Shown: positions 33,717 to 42,572 of the stretch, one piece after another
How positions within the stretch are numbered: position 1 is the first letter of the stretch
Layout of the letters: every line of letters begins with the position of its first letter
Source of the DNA: Streptomyces sp. S.PB5
GTDB lineage: Bacteria > Actinomycetota > Actinomycetes > Streptomycetales > Streptomycetaceae
Direction of reading: 5' to 3'
Length of the DNA stretch: 64,000 nucleotides
Assembly (NCBI RefSeq): GCF_030403745.1
Contig: NZ_JAQMWP010000017.1
Coordinates: 124,001-188,000, forward strand
Translations under genes and position numbers: made by a program
Notes under the pieces: model-generated
The model's input: only the letters and a program-made list of their open reading frames with translations
Databases searched by the model: none
What the model was told of the DNA's origin: nothing

Positions 33717-35189
33717 ATGAGCTACCACAGGGGCAGAGGGCTGCAGGCCGGCGCCCTCGGCACGTTCGACACAGTGGTGATGGCGGTGGCGGGCAGTGCC
33801 CCGGCCTACTCGATCGCCGCCACCACCGCGGTGCTCGTCGGCTCGGTGGGCCTGGCCAGCCCGGCCGCGCTGCTGTACTGCGCGATCCCGATGCTGGGCA
33901 TCGCGCTGGCGTTCAGCTATCTCAGCCGGATCGACGTCAACGCGGGCGCCAGTTACTCCTGGGTGGGGCGTACGCTGCACCCGTTCCTCGGCTTCCTGAG
34001 CGGCTGGGCACTGGTGGTGTCGGCGACCATCTTCATGGTGGCCGGTTCGCTGCCGGCCGGGTCGATGACGCTGGCCCTCTTCGACGAGGGCCTCGCCGAG
34101 AACACCGCGCTGTCCACGGTGGTCGGCGCCGCCTGGTTCGTGGTGATGCTCCTGGTGGTGCTCGGCGGCGCCCGGCTCACCGTCCGCGCCCAGCTGCTGA
34201 TGTCGGGCGTGGAGCTGGCGATACTGGCCCTCTTCGCGGTCCTGGCCTTCTTCCACACCGACAACGCCCGCGCCTTCGACTGGTCCTGGTTCGGCTTCGG
34301 CCAGTTCGACGGGGTCTCCGGGTTCGCGTCGGGTGCGCTGATCGCCGCCTTCTACTACTGGGGCTGGGACGTCACCAGCAACCTCAGTGAGGAGACCCGC
34401 AACAGCCGTCGTACGACGGGACTCGCGGGCCTGATCGGGGTCGGCATCGTCTTCCTGCTGTTCGAGGTGTTCACCGTCGCGGTGAACGTGGTGCTGTCCT
34501 CGACGCAGATCCAGCAGAACGACGCCAACGTCCTCGCGGTGCTGGGCGAGGAGATCTGGCCGGGCTGGGGCGGCAAGCTCCTCATCGTCGCCGTGATGCT
34601 GTCCACGATCGCCACCCTGGAGACGACGCTGATCCAGGTGACGCGCTCACTGTTCGCGATGGGCCGCGACCGGACCATGCCGTCCGCACTGGGCAAGGTG
34701 CACCGCGAGTGGAACACGCCGTGGGTAGCGATCGCCGTGGTCGGCGGGGTGGCGCTGGTGATGTTCATCGCCTCCAACGCGCTGGGCTCGGTGGGCGACA
34801 TCCTCTCCGACGCGATCTCGGCGATCGGTCTGCAGATCGCCGTCTACTACGGTCTCGCGGGCCTCGCGGTGGTCGTCGCCTACCGGAGGATGCTGCTGAA
34901 GTCGGCGGCCAACCTCGTCTTCGGCGGGCTGTGGCCACTGCTGGGCGCGGTGTTCATGTTCTGGATCCTCGTCGAGTCCCTCGGTGAGCTGAGCTCCGCC
35001 TCGGTCACGATCGGCATCGGCGGGCTCGCCGTCGGGCTGATCCCGATGCTCTGGTACTGGCGGCAGGGCAGCGACTACTACCGGCCCGCGAAGCTGGACG
35101 CCGCCCGCACGGTCGAGACGGACTACGTGCCCGACCGGGCCCTGCCCGAGCAGTCCCGTGTCCACGAGGGTCTCCCCACCGACTTCTGA
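33717..35189 (+). CDS. APC-superfamily amino acid/polyamine permease
   Basis: 490 residues, about twelve transmembrane helices. Begins MSYHRGRGLQAGALGTFDTV; APC hallmarks are GSAPAYSIAATTAVLVGSVG in helix 1 and NAGASYSWVGRTLHPFLGFL, with SNLSEETRNSRRTTGLAG in the loop after helix 6. Imports an amino acid or amine; specificity not readable. GGAAAG 9 bases upstream favours the ATG at 33717 over the GTG at 33693. Co-directional with the next gene after 11 bases, so probably one operon. Confidence 0.92.
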   Translation: MSYHRGRGLQAGALGTFDTVVMAVAGSAPAYSIAATTAVLVGSVGLASPAALLYCAIPMLGIALAFSYLSRIDVNAGASYSWVGRTLHPFLGFLSGWALVVSATIFMVAGSLPAGSMTLALFDEGLAENTALSTVVGAAWFVVMLLVVLGGARLTVRAQLLMSGVELAILALFAVLAFFHTDNARAFDWSWFGFGQFDGVSGFASGALIAAFYYWGWDVTSNLSEETRNSRRTTGLAGLIGVGIVFLLFEVFTVAVNVVLSSTQIQQNDANVLAVLGEEIWPGWGGKLLIVAVMLSTIATLETTLIQVTRSLFAMGRDRTMPSALGKVHREWNTPWVAIAVVGGVALVMFIASNALGSVGDILSDAISAIGLQIAVYYGLAGLAVVVAYRRMLLKSAANLVFGGLWPLLGAVFMFWILVESLGELSSASVTIGIGGLAVGLIPMLWYWRQGSDYYRPAKLDAARTVETDYVPDRALPEQSRVHEGLPTDF

Positions 35190-35200
35190 GGGAGACGACG

Positions 35201-36160
35201 ATGGCGCGAGACCGCTTCGCTCCGGACTTCGACCCCGACTGCGGGGACATCCCTCTCACCACGGCCCGCCAGGACATCGTCATCGGCCGCTGGCAGGGTC
35301 TGAGGGAGCTGCTGCGCGCGACCGGCCCCAACTGGCCGGTCCGCGGCCACCGGGTCCGGCTGCTCGCCCAGGCCTGCGCGGGCAGTTCGACGGCGGAGTC
35401 CTGGCTGGCCGCCGAACCGCACGGCGCCGACGCCCTGGTGCTGCGCGCGGCGACGGAGACGGCCCGGGCGTTCAACCTGGCGATCAGCGCGGGCCGTGGC
35501 GTGCCGATCGACCAGCACCGCATCGACACGGCGGTGATGGCGTGCCTGCAGGCGGCGGACGCGTACCTGGACGACCCCACCCCGTGGATCTCCCTGATCT
35601 CGGTCGCACGGCTGTACCCGTCCGGCGTCCGCAGACAGGAACTGGCGCGCTGGTGGGACGAGTTGCACCAGCGTGACCCCTACAGCGTGGAGGGCCACCT
35701 CCAGGTGCTGCACTACTACTCGTCCCGCTGGCACGGCACCCACGGCCTGATGTACGACTTCGCCCGCGACGCGGCCGGGGTGGCGCCGCCGGGCTGCGCG
35801 CTGCCGGTGCTGGTCCAGTACGCCCGGGTCGAGGAGTACCGCTTCGCCCTGGACGCCGCCAAGGGCCGCCAGGCAGCGGTGGGGCTCGCCCAGCACTGGA
35901 ACAGCGACGGCGCCGTCAGCGACGTACGCCGCACCTGGCAGCGCTGGATCGCCGGCCGCCCGGAGAGCGAGGTCGCCCCCGCCGAGCTCCGCGACCTCAA
36001 CTACCTGACCCACGCGGCCTGTCTCGCGGGGCTGGCGGATGTCGCGGGCCCGCTGTTCCGGCTGCTCGGGCGGCGGGCGACCCGGACGCCCTGGTCGTAC
36101 ACCGGGGAGCCGGAGAAGCAGATCGTCAAGTGGCGCAAGGAGATGGGGCTGCGCGGCTGA
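35201..36160 (+). CDS. conserved hypothetical, TPR-like helical protein
   Basis: 319 residues with GGGAGACG before the ATG. Sequence is alpha-helical throughout, with Trp-rich stretches (DIVIGRWQGLRELLRATGPN; YSSRWHGTHGLMYDFARDAA), resembling helical-repeat proteins conserved in Streptomyces. No signal peptide. Follows the APC permease by 11 bases, so probably co-transcribed, but no mechanistic link is evident. Its stop lies 6 bases from the convergent nickel-permease stop. Confidence 0.75.
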   Translation: MARDRFAPDFDPDCGDIPLTTARQDIVIGRWQGLRELLRATGPNWPVRGHRVRLLAQACAGSSTAESWLAAEPHGADALVLRAATETARAFNLAISAGRGVPIDQHRIDTAVMACLQAADAYLDDPTPWISLISVARLYPSGVRRQELARWWDELHQRDPYSVEGHLQVLHYYSSRWHGTHGLMYDFARDAAGVAPPGCALPVLVQYARVEEYRFALDAAKGRQAAVGLAQHWNSDGAVSDVRRTWQRWIAGRPESEVAPAELRDLNYLTHAACLAGLADVAGPLFRLLGRRATRTPWSYTGEPEKQIVKWRKEMGLRG

Positions 36161-36166
36161 TCCGTG

Positions 36167-37276
36167 TCAGCGGTCGGCCAGGTCCGCGGTCCACTTCTCC
36201 TCGATGCGGCCGTACCTCCACACCAGCAGGGCGACGACCCAGGTCAGGACGAACAGGCCGACGACGGCGAAGCCGAGGGTGCCCAGGTCGAGGCCGGAGA
36301 TCCAGTTCCAGAAGGGGCCGTGCAGGTGCGCCTTCTCCGCGATCAGGCCGAGCAGTTCGACCGTGCCGATGAGGAGGGCGACCGCGACCGAGAGGCCGGT
36401 GACGGTGAGGTTGTAGTAGACCTTGCGGACCGGCTTGGAGAAGGCCCAGCCGTAGGCGAAGTTCATGAAGGTGCCGTCGATCGTGTCCAGCAGGGACATG
36501 CCGGCGGCGAAGAGGACGGGCAGGCACAGGATCGCGTACCAGGGCAGGCCGGACGCGGCGCCCGAACCGGCGAGGACCAGCAGGGCGACCTCGGTGGCGG
36601 TGTCGAAGCCGAGGCCGAAGAGCAGGCCGAGGGGGTACATCTGCCAGGCCTTGGTGATGGACTTCATGACCCGGCCCAGCAGTCGGTTCATGAAGCCGCG
36701 GTTGTTCAGCTGCTCCTCCAGCGCCGCCTCGTCGAAGTGCCCCGAGCGCATCCGGCGGAACACCTTCCAGATGCCCGCCAGAATCACGAGGTTGATGCCG
36801 GCGATGGCGTACAGGAACACTCCGGAGACCGTCGTGCCGATCAGGCCGGTGATGTCGTGGAGTCCTGAGCCGTCGTCGCGGACGGGGCCCGCGAGGGCCT
36901 TCACGCCGAGGGAGAGCAGCAGGGCCAGGGCGAAGACGACGCTGGAGTGGCCGAGGGAGAACCAGAACCCCACCGACAGGGGCCGCTGCCCCTCCCCCAT
37001 CAGCTTGCGGGTGGTGTTGTCGATGGCCGCGATGTGGTCGGCGTCGAAGGCGTGCCGCATGCCGAGGGTGTAGGCGGTCACGCCGATGCCGATGCCGAAG
37101 GACTTCTCGCCGATGCTGTAGTGCCCGGGCGCCACGAGGGCGACGAGCGTGAACCAGCCGATCACGTGCAGGGCGACGACGAACGCGGCCATCCCGCCGA
37201 CCCTGATCCACTCCTGACGCGTCATCGAGCCGCGGACGCGGGACCAGAACGGAGCGGAGTCAGGGGCGGCCGTCAT
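36167..37276 (-). CDS. HoxN/NixA-type nickel/cobalt permease
   Basis: 369 residues from the ATG at 37276. About eight helices. The NiCoT signature is present: RHAFDADHIAAIDNTTRKL (about residues 72-90, the H-x4-D-H motif that selects Ni/Co), SVGFWFSLGHSSVVF and LGFDTATEVALLVLA. Imports Ni2+ or Co2+ across the cytoplasmic membrane. A Nur-box-like element lies about 65 bp upstream, supporting nickel-responsive repression. Lies downstream of the proteasome gene on the same strand, 137 bases away. Confidence 0.92.
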   Translation of the reverse strand: MTAAPDSAPFWSRVRGSMTRQEWIRVGGMAAFVVALHVIGWFTLVALVAPGHYSIGEKSFGIGIGVTAYTLGMRHAFDADHIAAIDNTTRKLMGEGQRPLSVGFWFSLGHSSVVFALALLLSLGVKALAGPVRDDGSGLHDITGLIGTTVSGVFLYAIAGINLVILAGIWKVFRRMRSGHFDEAALEEQLNNRGFMNRLLGRVMKSITKAWQMYPLGLLFGLGFDTATEVALLVLAGSGAASGLPWYAILCLPVLFAAGMSLLDTIDGTFMNFAYGWAFSKPVRKVYYNLTVTGLSVAVALLIGTVELLGLIAEKAHLHGPFWNWISGLDLGTLGFAVVGLFVLTWVVALLVWRYGRIEEKWTADLADR

Positions 37277-37340
37277 ACGGGGAGGATCTTTCGTTCGGTC
37301 GTACGGCCGCACACCGCAGCCTTGTGCCATCCTGCGGCAC

Positions 37341-37357
37341 CTGCAACTCATGTGCAG
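37341..37357. promoter_or_regulatory. Nur-box-like site upstream of the nickel permease
   Basis: CTGCAACTCATGTGCAG contains TGCAA-N5-GTGCA, close to the Streptomyces Nur consensus tTGCaa-N5-ttGCAA, and its ends CTGCA/TGCAG form an inverted repeat. Position and downstream gene both fit nickel-dependent repression. Confidence 0.5.
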
Positions 37358-37375
37358 TAAAGGCCGTGACAGATC

Positions 37376-37393
37376 TTCCCCACGGGAGGGGAA
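37376..37393 (-). terminator. small hairpin after the proteasome gene
   Basis: TTCCCC and GGGGAA pair around ACGGGA, 21 bases beyond the proteasome stop on the reverse strand. Modest stem; may terminate or attenuate read-through into the nickel permease. Confidence 0.45.
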
Positions 37394-37413
37394 AGTCCGC
37401 GGTCAGGACACCG

Positions 37414-38268
37414 TCAGGGCGTGGCCGTCGGGCCGTCCGGGCGGCTGCGGCGCTGTTCGACCATCACCCGGGTCAGTTCCTCGGTCTCCGGTTCGGGCAG
37501 CCGCTCGAAGCCGTCCTCGGTGATGACCGAGACGATCGGGAAGATCCGCCGGCTGATGTCGGGGCCGCCGGTCGCGGAGTCGTCGTCCGCGGCGTCGTAG
37601 AGGGCCTGGAGGGCGGCGAGCGCGGCGTCGCGCCGGGACATGCCCTTGTGGAAGAGCTTCTTCAGGGCGCCCCGGGCGTAGGGCGAGCCGGAGCCCTCGG
37701 CGTGGAAGTCGGTCTTCTCGTAGAGGCCGCCGGCGACGTCGAAGCTGAAGATGCGGCCCTGCTCGCCGTCCGGGGCGGTGTGGTCGTAGCCGGTGAGGAG
37801 GGGGACGACGGCGAGGCCCTGCATGGCCTGGCCCAGGTTCTGCCGGATCATGCCCGCCAGGCGCCGGGCCTTGGCGTTGAGGGTCATCGGGACGCCCTCG
37901 ATCTTCTCGAAGTGCTTGAGCTCGACCTGGTACAGCTTCACCATGTCCAGCGCGAGCCCGACGGTGCCCGCGAAGGCGACGGCCGTGTGGTCGTCGGCCG
38001 GGTGCACCTTCTCCAGGTCGCGCTGGGCGATGAGGTTGCCCATGGTGGCCCTGCGGTCGCCGGCGATCATCACACCGTCGCGGTAGGCGAGGGCCAGCAC
38101 GGTGGTGCCGTGCGGGAAGGCGTCGGGTGCGGCGCGCACGCCGTCGGGGAAAGGCCTGCGGGTGGGGAGCAGTCCGGGCCGGTGGGCGGCGAGGAACTCG
38201 GTGAAGGACGAGGTCCCGGGAGTGAAGAACTCCTCCCCCAGCCGCCCGCCCCGCTCACTGTCCGTCAT
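37414..38268 (-). CDS. prcB: stand-alone 20S proteasome beta subunit
   Basis: 284 residues from the ATG at 38268 (GAGGGGG upstream). A 54-residue propeptide ends at HG; processing exposes the nucleophile Thr55 in TTVLALAYRDGVMIAGDRRA. Asp17 and Lys33 (mature numbering) are present, so a catalytically competent beta subunit. The actinobacterial insert KIEGVPMTLNAKARRLAGMI is present. Unusual in context: no prcA (alpha), pup, dop, arc/mpa or pafA in this window, whereas the canonical streptomycete locus groups them. It may be a second beta paralogue or lie in a rearranged locus. Confidence 0.9.
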   Translation of the reverse strand: MTDSERGGRLGEEFFTPGTSSFTEFLAAHRPGLLPTRRPFPDGVRAAPDAFPHGTTVLALAYRDGVMIAGDRRATMGNLIAQRDLEKVHPADDHTAVAFAGTVGLALDMVKLYQVELKHFEKIEGVPMTLNAKARRLAGMIRQNLGQAMQGLAVVPLLTGYDHTAPDGEQGRIFSFDVAGGLYEKTDFHAEGSGSPYARGALKKLFHKGMSRRDAALAALQALYDAADDDSATGGPDISRRIFPIVSVITEDGFERLPEPETEELTRVMVEQRRSRPDGPTATP

Positions 38269-38377
38269 GGCGTTCCCCCTCGTCTGCCCGGGCCGACATC
38301 CGAGTCCTACCTGGAGCGGCTGCGCGGGAAACACGCGATCGTCGTCACAACTGCCGCCGTGGACCGTCCCGCCCCGC

Positions 38378-39316
38378 TCACAGCGCCTTGCGCCGCACCA
38401 GCACCCCGAGCACCACGAGGCCCGGAACCAGCGGCAGCCACACCGTCAGGAGGCGGTAGCCGAGCACGGCGGAGGCCGCCGCGGTGGCCGGGGCGCCCGA
38501 GGCGGTGAGGGCGAGCGCCAGGGCCGCGTCGAGGGAGCCGAAGCCGCCCGGGGTGGGCAGCAGGGCGGCGGCGCTGCTGGCGGCGAGATAGAGCAGCGCC
38601 ACCCGGGCCGGCGGCAGCGACAGGGCCACGGCCTGGGTGACGGCGATCAGGACGAGGGCGTGCAGCGCGGCGAAGGCGAGCGAGCCGCCCCAGAGGGCCG
38701 CCGCCCGGGACGGGTTGGCGTGGACGGCCCTGATGTCGGCGACCACGGCGGCCAGCGCGCGCCGGCATCGCGACCAGGCGAGCACGACGGCCACCCCGAC
38801 GGCCGCGGCGAGCAGGGCGAGGAGCACGCCCGCCGAGAGCCGTGGCATCCGCAGGACGCCGGGGCAGGCCACCGTGAGCGCGACGATCAGGACGGCGCGG
38901 ACGGCCACTCCGGCGGTGCCCTTCACGGCGAGGGCGCTCGCCGCGCGGCAGGCCGGCAGCCCGCACCGCATGAGGAAGCGGAGGTTGACCGCGCCCGCGC
39001 CGAGTCCGGCGGGCAGCACATGGTTGGCGGCGCAGGCGGCGAACTGGGCGGCCACGAGCCGCCCTTGGGGCAGCCGCCGCACCACCGCGCCCTGCTGGGC
39101 CAGCGCCGCGCAGACCCAGGTCGCGGCGGCGGCCGTGGCCCCCACCAGCAGCCAGCCCTGGTCGGCGACGGCGAGCCGCACGGCTCCCTGTTCCAGCACC
39201 GGCCAGTGCCGCCGGGCGAGACAGACCGCGCCGATCAGCACGACGAGGGAGAGCGCGCCGTGCCAGTAGACGCGTCTTCGGCCGGGGGCGGCGACGACAA
39301 CCGGTTCGGACGTCAT
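38378..39316 (-). CDS. UPF0104/LPG-synthase-TM-type membrane protein
   Basis: 312 residues, eight or so hydrophobic helices. Begins MTSEPVVVAAPGRRRVYWHG. Family landmarks: ACAANHVLPAGLGAGAVNLR (the N-H-x-L-P-x-G-x-G-x-G motif) and the conserved AALLPTPGGFGSLDAALAL, typical of the flippase-like domain of lysylphosphatidylglycerol synthase relatives. The ATG overlaps the stop of the glycosyltransferase gene upstream (ATGA), so the two are coupled. Probably moves a polyprenyl-linked sugar or lipid. Confidence 0.88.
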   Translation of the reverse strand: MTSEPVVVAAPGRRRVYWHGALSLVVLIGAVCLARRHWPVLEQGAVRLAVADQGWLLVGATAAAATWVCAALAQQGAVVRRLPQGRLVAAQFAACAANHVLPAGLGAGAVNLRFLMRCGLPACRAASALAVKGTAGVAVRAVLIVALTVACPGVLRMPRLSAGVLLALLAAAVGVAVVLAWSRCRRALAAVVADIRAVHANPSRAAALWGGSLAFAALHALVLIAVTQAVALSLPPARVALLYLAASSAAALLPTPGGFGSLDAALALALTASGAPATAAASAVLGYRLLTVWLPLVPGLVVLGVLVRRKAL

Positions 39317-40782
39317 GGGCCGCCGCCGTCCGCCACGGGGCCGACCCGTACATCGAGCCCGTTCAGCCGGTACGGGGTCCAGTCGTGGGCGTACCCGGCG
39401 GGACGGCTGTCCGGGTAGACGAGGTGGGCGACGGGGATCCGGCGGGCGGTGTCCTCGATCTCGGCCGCCGTGGAGTTGGTGTTGGGGCCCTTCACGGCAG
39501 CGGAGGAGCAGCCGGTGTAGTACGCGATGGGCAGCGCCTCGTACCCGGTGAGCACGCACGGCGGGCTGACGCCCACGCGGTGGAGTTCGGCGGCCGTCCG
39601 CTCCCAGGCCTCGCGGTCGGTGGTGGAGCGGGTGACGACGCGGTCGACGACGGCGTACTGCACGGCCAGGTGCGCGGCCAGCCCGAGCGCGACGAGGGCC
39701 GTGGCCATCGGCCGCCATCGGCCGCCGGGCGCGGTCACGAGCCGGAGCAGCCCGTCGGCGACGGGGATCGCGGCCAGGGCGTAGGCGGGCAGCAGGAAGC
39801 GGGGAGCCGCGTATCCGATCAGGAACAGGTAGGGGAACGCCGCCGTGGTGGCGCAGAGCAACGGGATCAGGCTCTGCGCGGTGCGCCGGGCGCGGACGGC
39901 GACGACCAGGCCGAGGACGGCGAGCAGCGGGAGGACCACCCACCACACGGTCAGCGCGGGATGGGGCATCTCACCGGTGCACGGGCGGCACAGGGTGCGG
40001 CCGACCTGGCTCTTCATCTGGTCGTCGACGGCGAGGTTCCAGCCGAGTCCGCCCTGTATGCGCGAGCCGTCGTGCAGCCGCTGCGCCAGGCCGCCGTATC
40101 TCAGATACGCCTCGATCACCCACTGGGCGGCGCCGAGGACGAGCCCCGCGACGAGGCCGCCGAGCAGCCGCCACCGCCGGCCCACGACCGTGAGGACGAG
40201 GAGGGGCGCCGTCACCCAGACGGCGTCGGTGGGCCGCATCAGTGCCATCAGGGCGGCGCCCGCCAGCACGCCCCACACGCGGCCCTTCAGGAAGCAGCCC
40301 ACGGCGACCAGGGCGCCGATCGCCACCCAGTAGTTGGGCATGGCCTGCGGACCGTAGTAGAGCGTCACCCACAGGGACGCGAAGAGTGCCCCGGCGCCCG
40401 CGAGGACGCGCGCGGGGAAGACACCGCGCCAGACGCGCAGGGCGAGGTAGAGGGCGAGTCCGGACAGGACGGCGAGGTAGATCCGCAGCAGCGGCGTGGA
40501 CGTCGACCAGGACGCGACCGGCGCCACCAGCAGGGACACGCCACGCGCGCGTGGGGCGCTGAAGTAGGAGGCCGGGGCCTGGGCGCCGACCTGGCTGACG
40601 TACACGGTCTCGTCCCAGCCGAGGCCCATCCCGGGCCGTACGAGCGCCAGCTGGGCGAGGACGAACGCGCCGGCCACGCCGGCGAGCAGGGCGTCTGCGC
40701 GCGTCCGCCGGAGCCTGCCGGGCGCGGCCGCCGCCTCGTGCCGTCGCACGCCCATCAGTACGGCGTTCCCGCCCTGCGTCAT
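39313..40782 (-). CDS. polytopic membrane glycosyltransferase (GT-C/PMT-like)
   Basis: 489 residues with about ten helices. The first external loop has the acidic pair typical of GT-C enzymes (GMGLGWDETVYVSQV, Asp-Glu about residues 55-56), then Arg and Trp-rich loops. The soluble C-terminal tail begins YAVVDRVVTRSTTDREAWER. Transfers sugar from a polyprenyl-phosphate donor on the outer face. RBS GAGGGGTGG supports 40782; ATG 40755 is possible. Coupled to the flippase-like gene that follows. Confidence 0.83.
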   Translation of the reverse strand: MTQGGNAVLMGVRRHEAAAAPGRLRRTRADALLAGVAGAFVLAQLALVRPGMGLGWDETVYVSQVGAQAPASYFSAPRARGVSLLVAPVASWSTSTPLLRIYLAVLSGLALYLALRVWRGVFPARVLAGAGALFASLWVTLYYGPQAMPNYWVAIGALVAVGCFLKGRVWGVLAGAALMALMRPTDAVWVTAPLLVLTVVGRRWRLLGGLVAGLVLGAAQWVIEAYLRYGGLAQRLHDGSRIQGGLGWNLAVDDQMKSQVGRTLCRPCTGEMPHPALTVWWVVLPLLAVLGLVVAVRARRTAQSLIPLLCATTAAFPYLFLIGYAAPRFLLPAYALAAIPVADGLLRLVTAPGGRWRPMATALVALGLAAHLAVQYAVVDRVVTRSTTDREAWERTAAELHRVGVSPPCVLTGYEALPIAYYTGCSSAAVKGPNTNSTAAEIEDTARRIPVAHLVYPDSRPAGYAHDWTPYRLNGLDVRVGPVADGGGP

Positions 40783-40969
40783 CGTCCACCCCTCACCCCT
40801 ACGCGCCGTGGCGCTCCTGAGATCCCACGGCTTTGAGCTGGGGAATTACAGAAAACACGGACAAACTAACCCGTGTCCTGTCGGTGCGCAGCGCGAAGTT
40901 CGGCCAGGTGCCTGATATTTCGTCCGATTATCGGCACAACTGTTGCGCCCATCGTGCGTCAGTCGCGCG

Positions 40970-41365
40970 TCAGTCGTGCGGGAACGAGTGGTGCTCGTGG
41001 GCGACGAGCCAGCGGCCGCCCTCCTTGCGCAGACCGAAGGTCAGGCGCAGCCGCAGGGCGGGGTGTGCCGCGAGTTCCTCGGGGGTCGCGCAGCGCAGGA
41101 GGGCGTGGGCGTAGGCGACGTCGGAGCCGGCGGTGACGTCGAGGGTCTCGATGTCGAAGCAGGCGCCCTGGGCCTGCCAGGCGAAGAAGGGCGGCCAGGC
41201 GGCGCCGTAGGCGTCGAGTCCGTGGATGCCGTGGTGGGGCGGCGGGACGTCGTACATGACGATGTCCTCGGCGTGCCCGGCGAGCACGCCGGCGAGGTCG
41301 CCCCGGTGCACGGCGTCGGCCCAGGCGGTGATGAGGGTGCGGATCTGCGCGGCGTCGTCGGACAC
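40970..41365 (-). CDS. SnoaL/NTF2-like protein (SgcJ/EcaC type)
   Basis: 131 residues from a GTG at 41365 with GAGGGAG 8 bases upstream. A single NTF2-like cone: RTLITAWADAVHRGDLAGVL, HAEDIVMYDVPPPHHGIHGL, then AHALLRCATPEELAAHPALR and the closing strand GRWLVAHEHHSFPHD. Conserved Asp and His residues may form a small active site. Typical of SgcJ/EcaC-type ketosteroid-isomerase-like proteins; substrate unknown. Diverges from the kinase gene across 83 bases. Confidence 0.85.
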   Translation of the reverse strand: MSDDAAQIRTLITAWADAVHRGDLAGVLAGHAEDIVMYDVPPPHHGIHGLDAYGAAWPPFFAWQAQGACFDIETLDVTAGSDVAYAHALLRCATPEELAAHPALRLRLTFGLRKEGGRWLVAHEHHSFPHD

Positions 41366-41448
41366 GGTGGCGGCTCCCTCCTCGGTCCCCTCGCCATCCT
41401 CCCCGCCGCCCCGGGCCCCCGCGCGGCGGCGGGTGTCACACTCTGCGT

Positions 41449-42117
41449 GTGCCCCTGACATTCGACGACCTGCTGCTGCGCGCCCGGTCCCTCCGGCGGG
41501 GCGGGCGCGGACGCGCCGTGCTCGGCATCGCGGGCAGCCCCGGTGCGGGCAAGACGACACTCGCCGAGACCCTGGTGCGCGAGCTCAACGCGAGCGGGGA
41601 GCCATGGGTCGCGCACGTCCCCATGGACGGCTTCCATCTGGCCGACGTGGAGCTGGAGCGGCTCGGCCTGCGCGACCGCAAGGGCGCGCCCGCGACCTTC
41701 GACGCGGCGGGCTACGCGGCGCTGCTGCGCCGGCTGCGCACGGAGGAGGACGGCGACGACATCGTGTACGCGCCCAGCTTCGAACGGGTGCTGGAGCAGC
41801 CCGTCGCGGGCGCCGTGCCGGTGCCGCCGTCGGCCCGGCTGGTGGTGACCGAGGGCAACTACCTGCTGCTGGACACGGGCGCGTGGGTCCGGGTGCGGCA
41901 GCAGTTGGACGAGGTGTGGTTCTGCGAGGTGGACGAGCAGGAGCGGATCCGGCGGCTGGTCGCCCGGCACGAGGAGTTCGGCAAGGAGCACGAGGAGGCC
42001 GTGGCCTGGGTGCTGGGCACCGACCAGCGCAACGCCGACCTGGTCGCGGCGACGCGGGGCCGGGCGGATCTGGTCGTGCCGGTCACGGCACTCGAGGGCC
42101 GTCAGGCGGTGTCGTAG
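41449..42117 (+). CDS. P-loop nucleoside/sugar kinase (YggC/PanK-like)
   Basis: 222 residues from a GTG with no clear Shine-Dalgarno sequence, so possibly leaderless. Walker A is LGIAGSPGAGKTTLAETLV (about residues 24-42); substrate motif VPMDGFHLADVELERLG follows. The Walker-B-like VVTEGNYLLLD and the LID arginines ERIRRLVARHEEFGKEHEEA complete the fold shared by uridine kinase, pantothenate kinase and the YggC/FrcK group. Phosphorylates a sugar or nucleoside. Its last 16 bases overlap the convergent HxlR gene. Confidence 0.87.
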   Translation: MPLTFDDLLLRARSLRRGGRGRAVLGIAGSPGAGKTTLAETLVRELNASGEPWVAHVPMDGFHLADVELERLGLRDRKGAPATFDAAGYAALLRRLRTEEDGDDIVYAPSFERVLEQPVAGAVPVPPSARLVVTEGNYLLLDTGAWVRVRQQLDEVWFCEVDEQERIRRLVARHEEFGKEHEEAVAWVLGTDQRNADLVAATRGRADLVVPVTALEGRQAVS

Positions 42118-42467
42118 TCCCGTCTCGCCCGCTCGACCTCGTCGAGGTGGTCGGCCGACCAGTCGGCGAGGTGCGCGAAGAGCGGGGCGAGGCTGCGGCC
42201 CAGCTCGCTGATCTCGTACTCGACCCGGGGCGGGACCTCGGGGTGATAGGTGCGTACGACGAGGCCGTCGCGCTCCAGTTGCCGCAGCCGCTGGGTCAGC
42301 ACCTTCGGCGTGATCTTCGTGATGCGCCGCTCCAGCTCCACGAACCGCTGCCGGCCGTGCGCGTGCAGGCTCCACAGGATCGGTGTGGTCCAGCGGCTGA
42401 ACACCATGTCGACCACCGGCCCTATGGGGCAGGCGAGTTCGGGGTCGGTCGCGGCCGCGATCTCCAT
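42102..42467 (-). CDS. HxlR-family transcriptional regulator
   Basis: 121 residues from the ATG at 42467 (GGAGGG 8 bases upstream; the GTG at 42473 is too close to it). Winged HTH with CPIGPVVDMVFSRWTTPILW, RRITKITPKVLTQRLRQLER and YHPEVPPRVEYEISELGRSL, the HxlR signature; Cys13 is placed like the redox-sensing cysteine of this family. Diverges from an NmrA-type NAD(P)-binding gene, with a palindrome between. Likely responds to electrophiles or redox signals and controls its neighbour. Confidence 0.92.
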   Translation of the reverse strand: MEIAAATDPELACPIGPVVDMVFSRWTTPILWSLHAHGRQRFVELERRITKITPKVLTQRLRQLERDGLVVRTYHPEVPPRVEYEISELGRSLAPLFAHLADWSADHLDEVERARRDYDTA

Positions 42468-42499
42468 GCGCACATCCCTCCGGGGTAGTCACTTTCCCC

Positions 42500-42509
42500 T
42501 AGGTACCTA
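42500..42509. promoter_or_regulatory. HxlR-type operator candidate
   Basis: TAGGTACCTA, a perfect 10-bp palindrome inside an AT-rich 40-bp patch between the divergent HxlR and NmrA-type genes. TAGTCACTTTC at 42486-42496 may be an additional half-site. Confidence 0.5.
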
Positions 42510-42572
42510 CTATATCCACGGTGTTAGCGTCCCTTCGTCGGCAACAAGGCCGATTTCACAAGGGAGTTGCTC

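Noticed and set aside
37277..37413. Cobalamin riboswitch before the Ni/Co permease
   Set aside because: No B12-box-like sequence or extended structured leader; the gap is only 137 bases and a Nur-like site explains it better.
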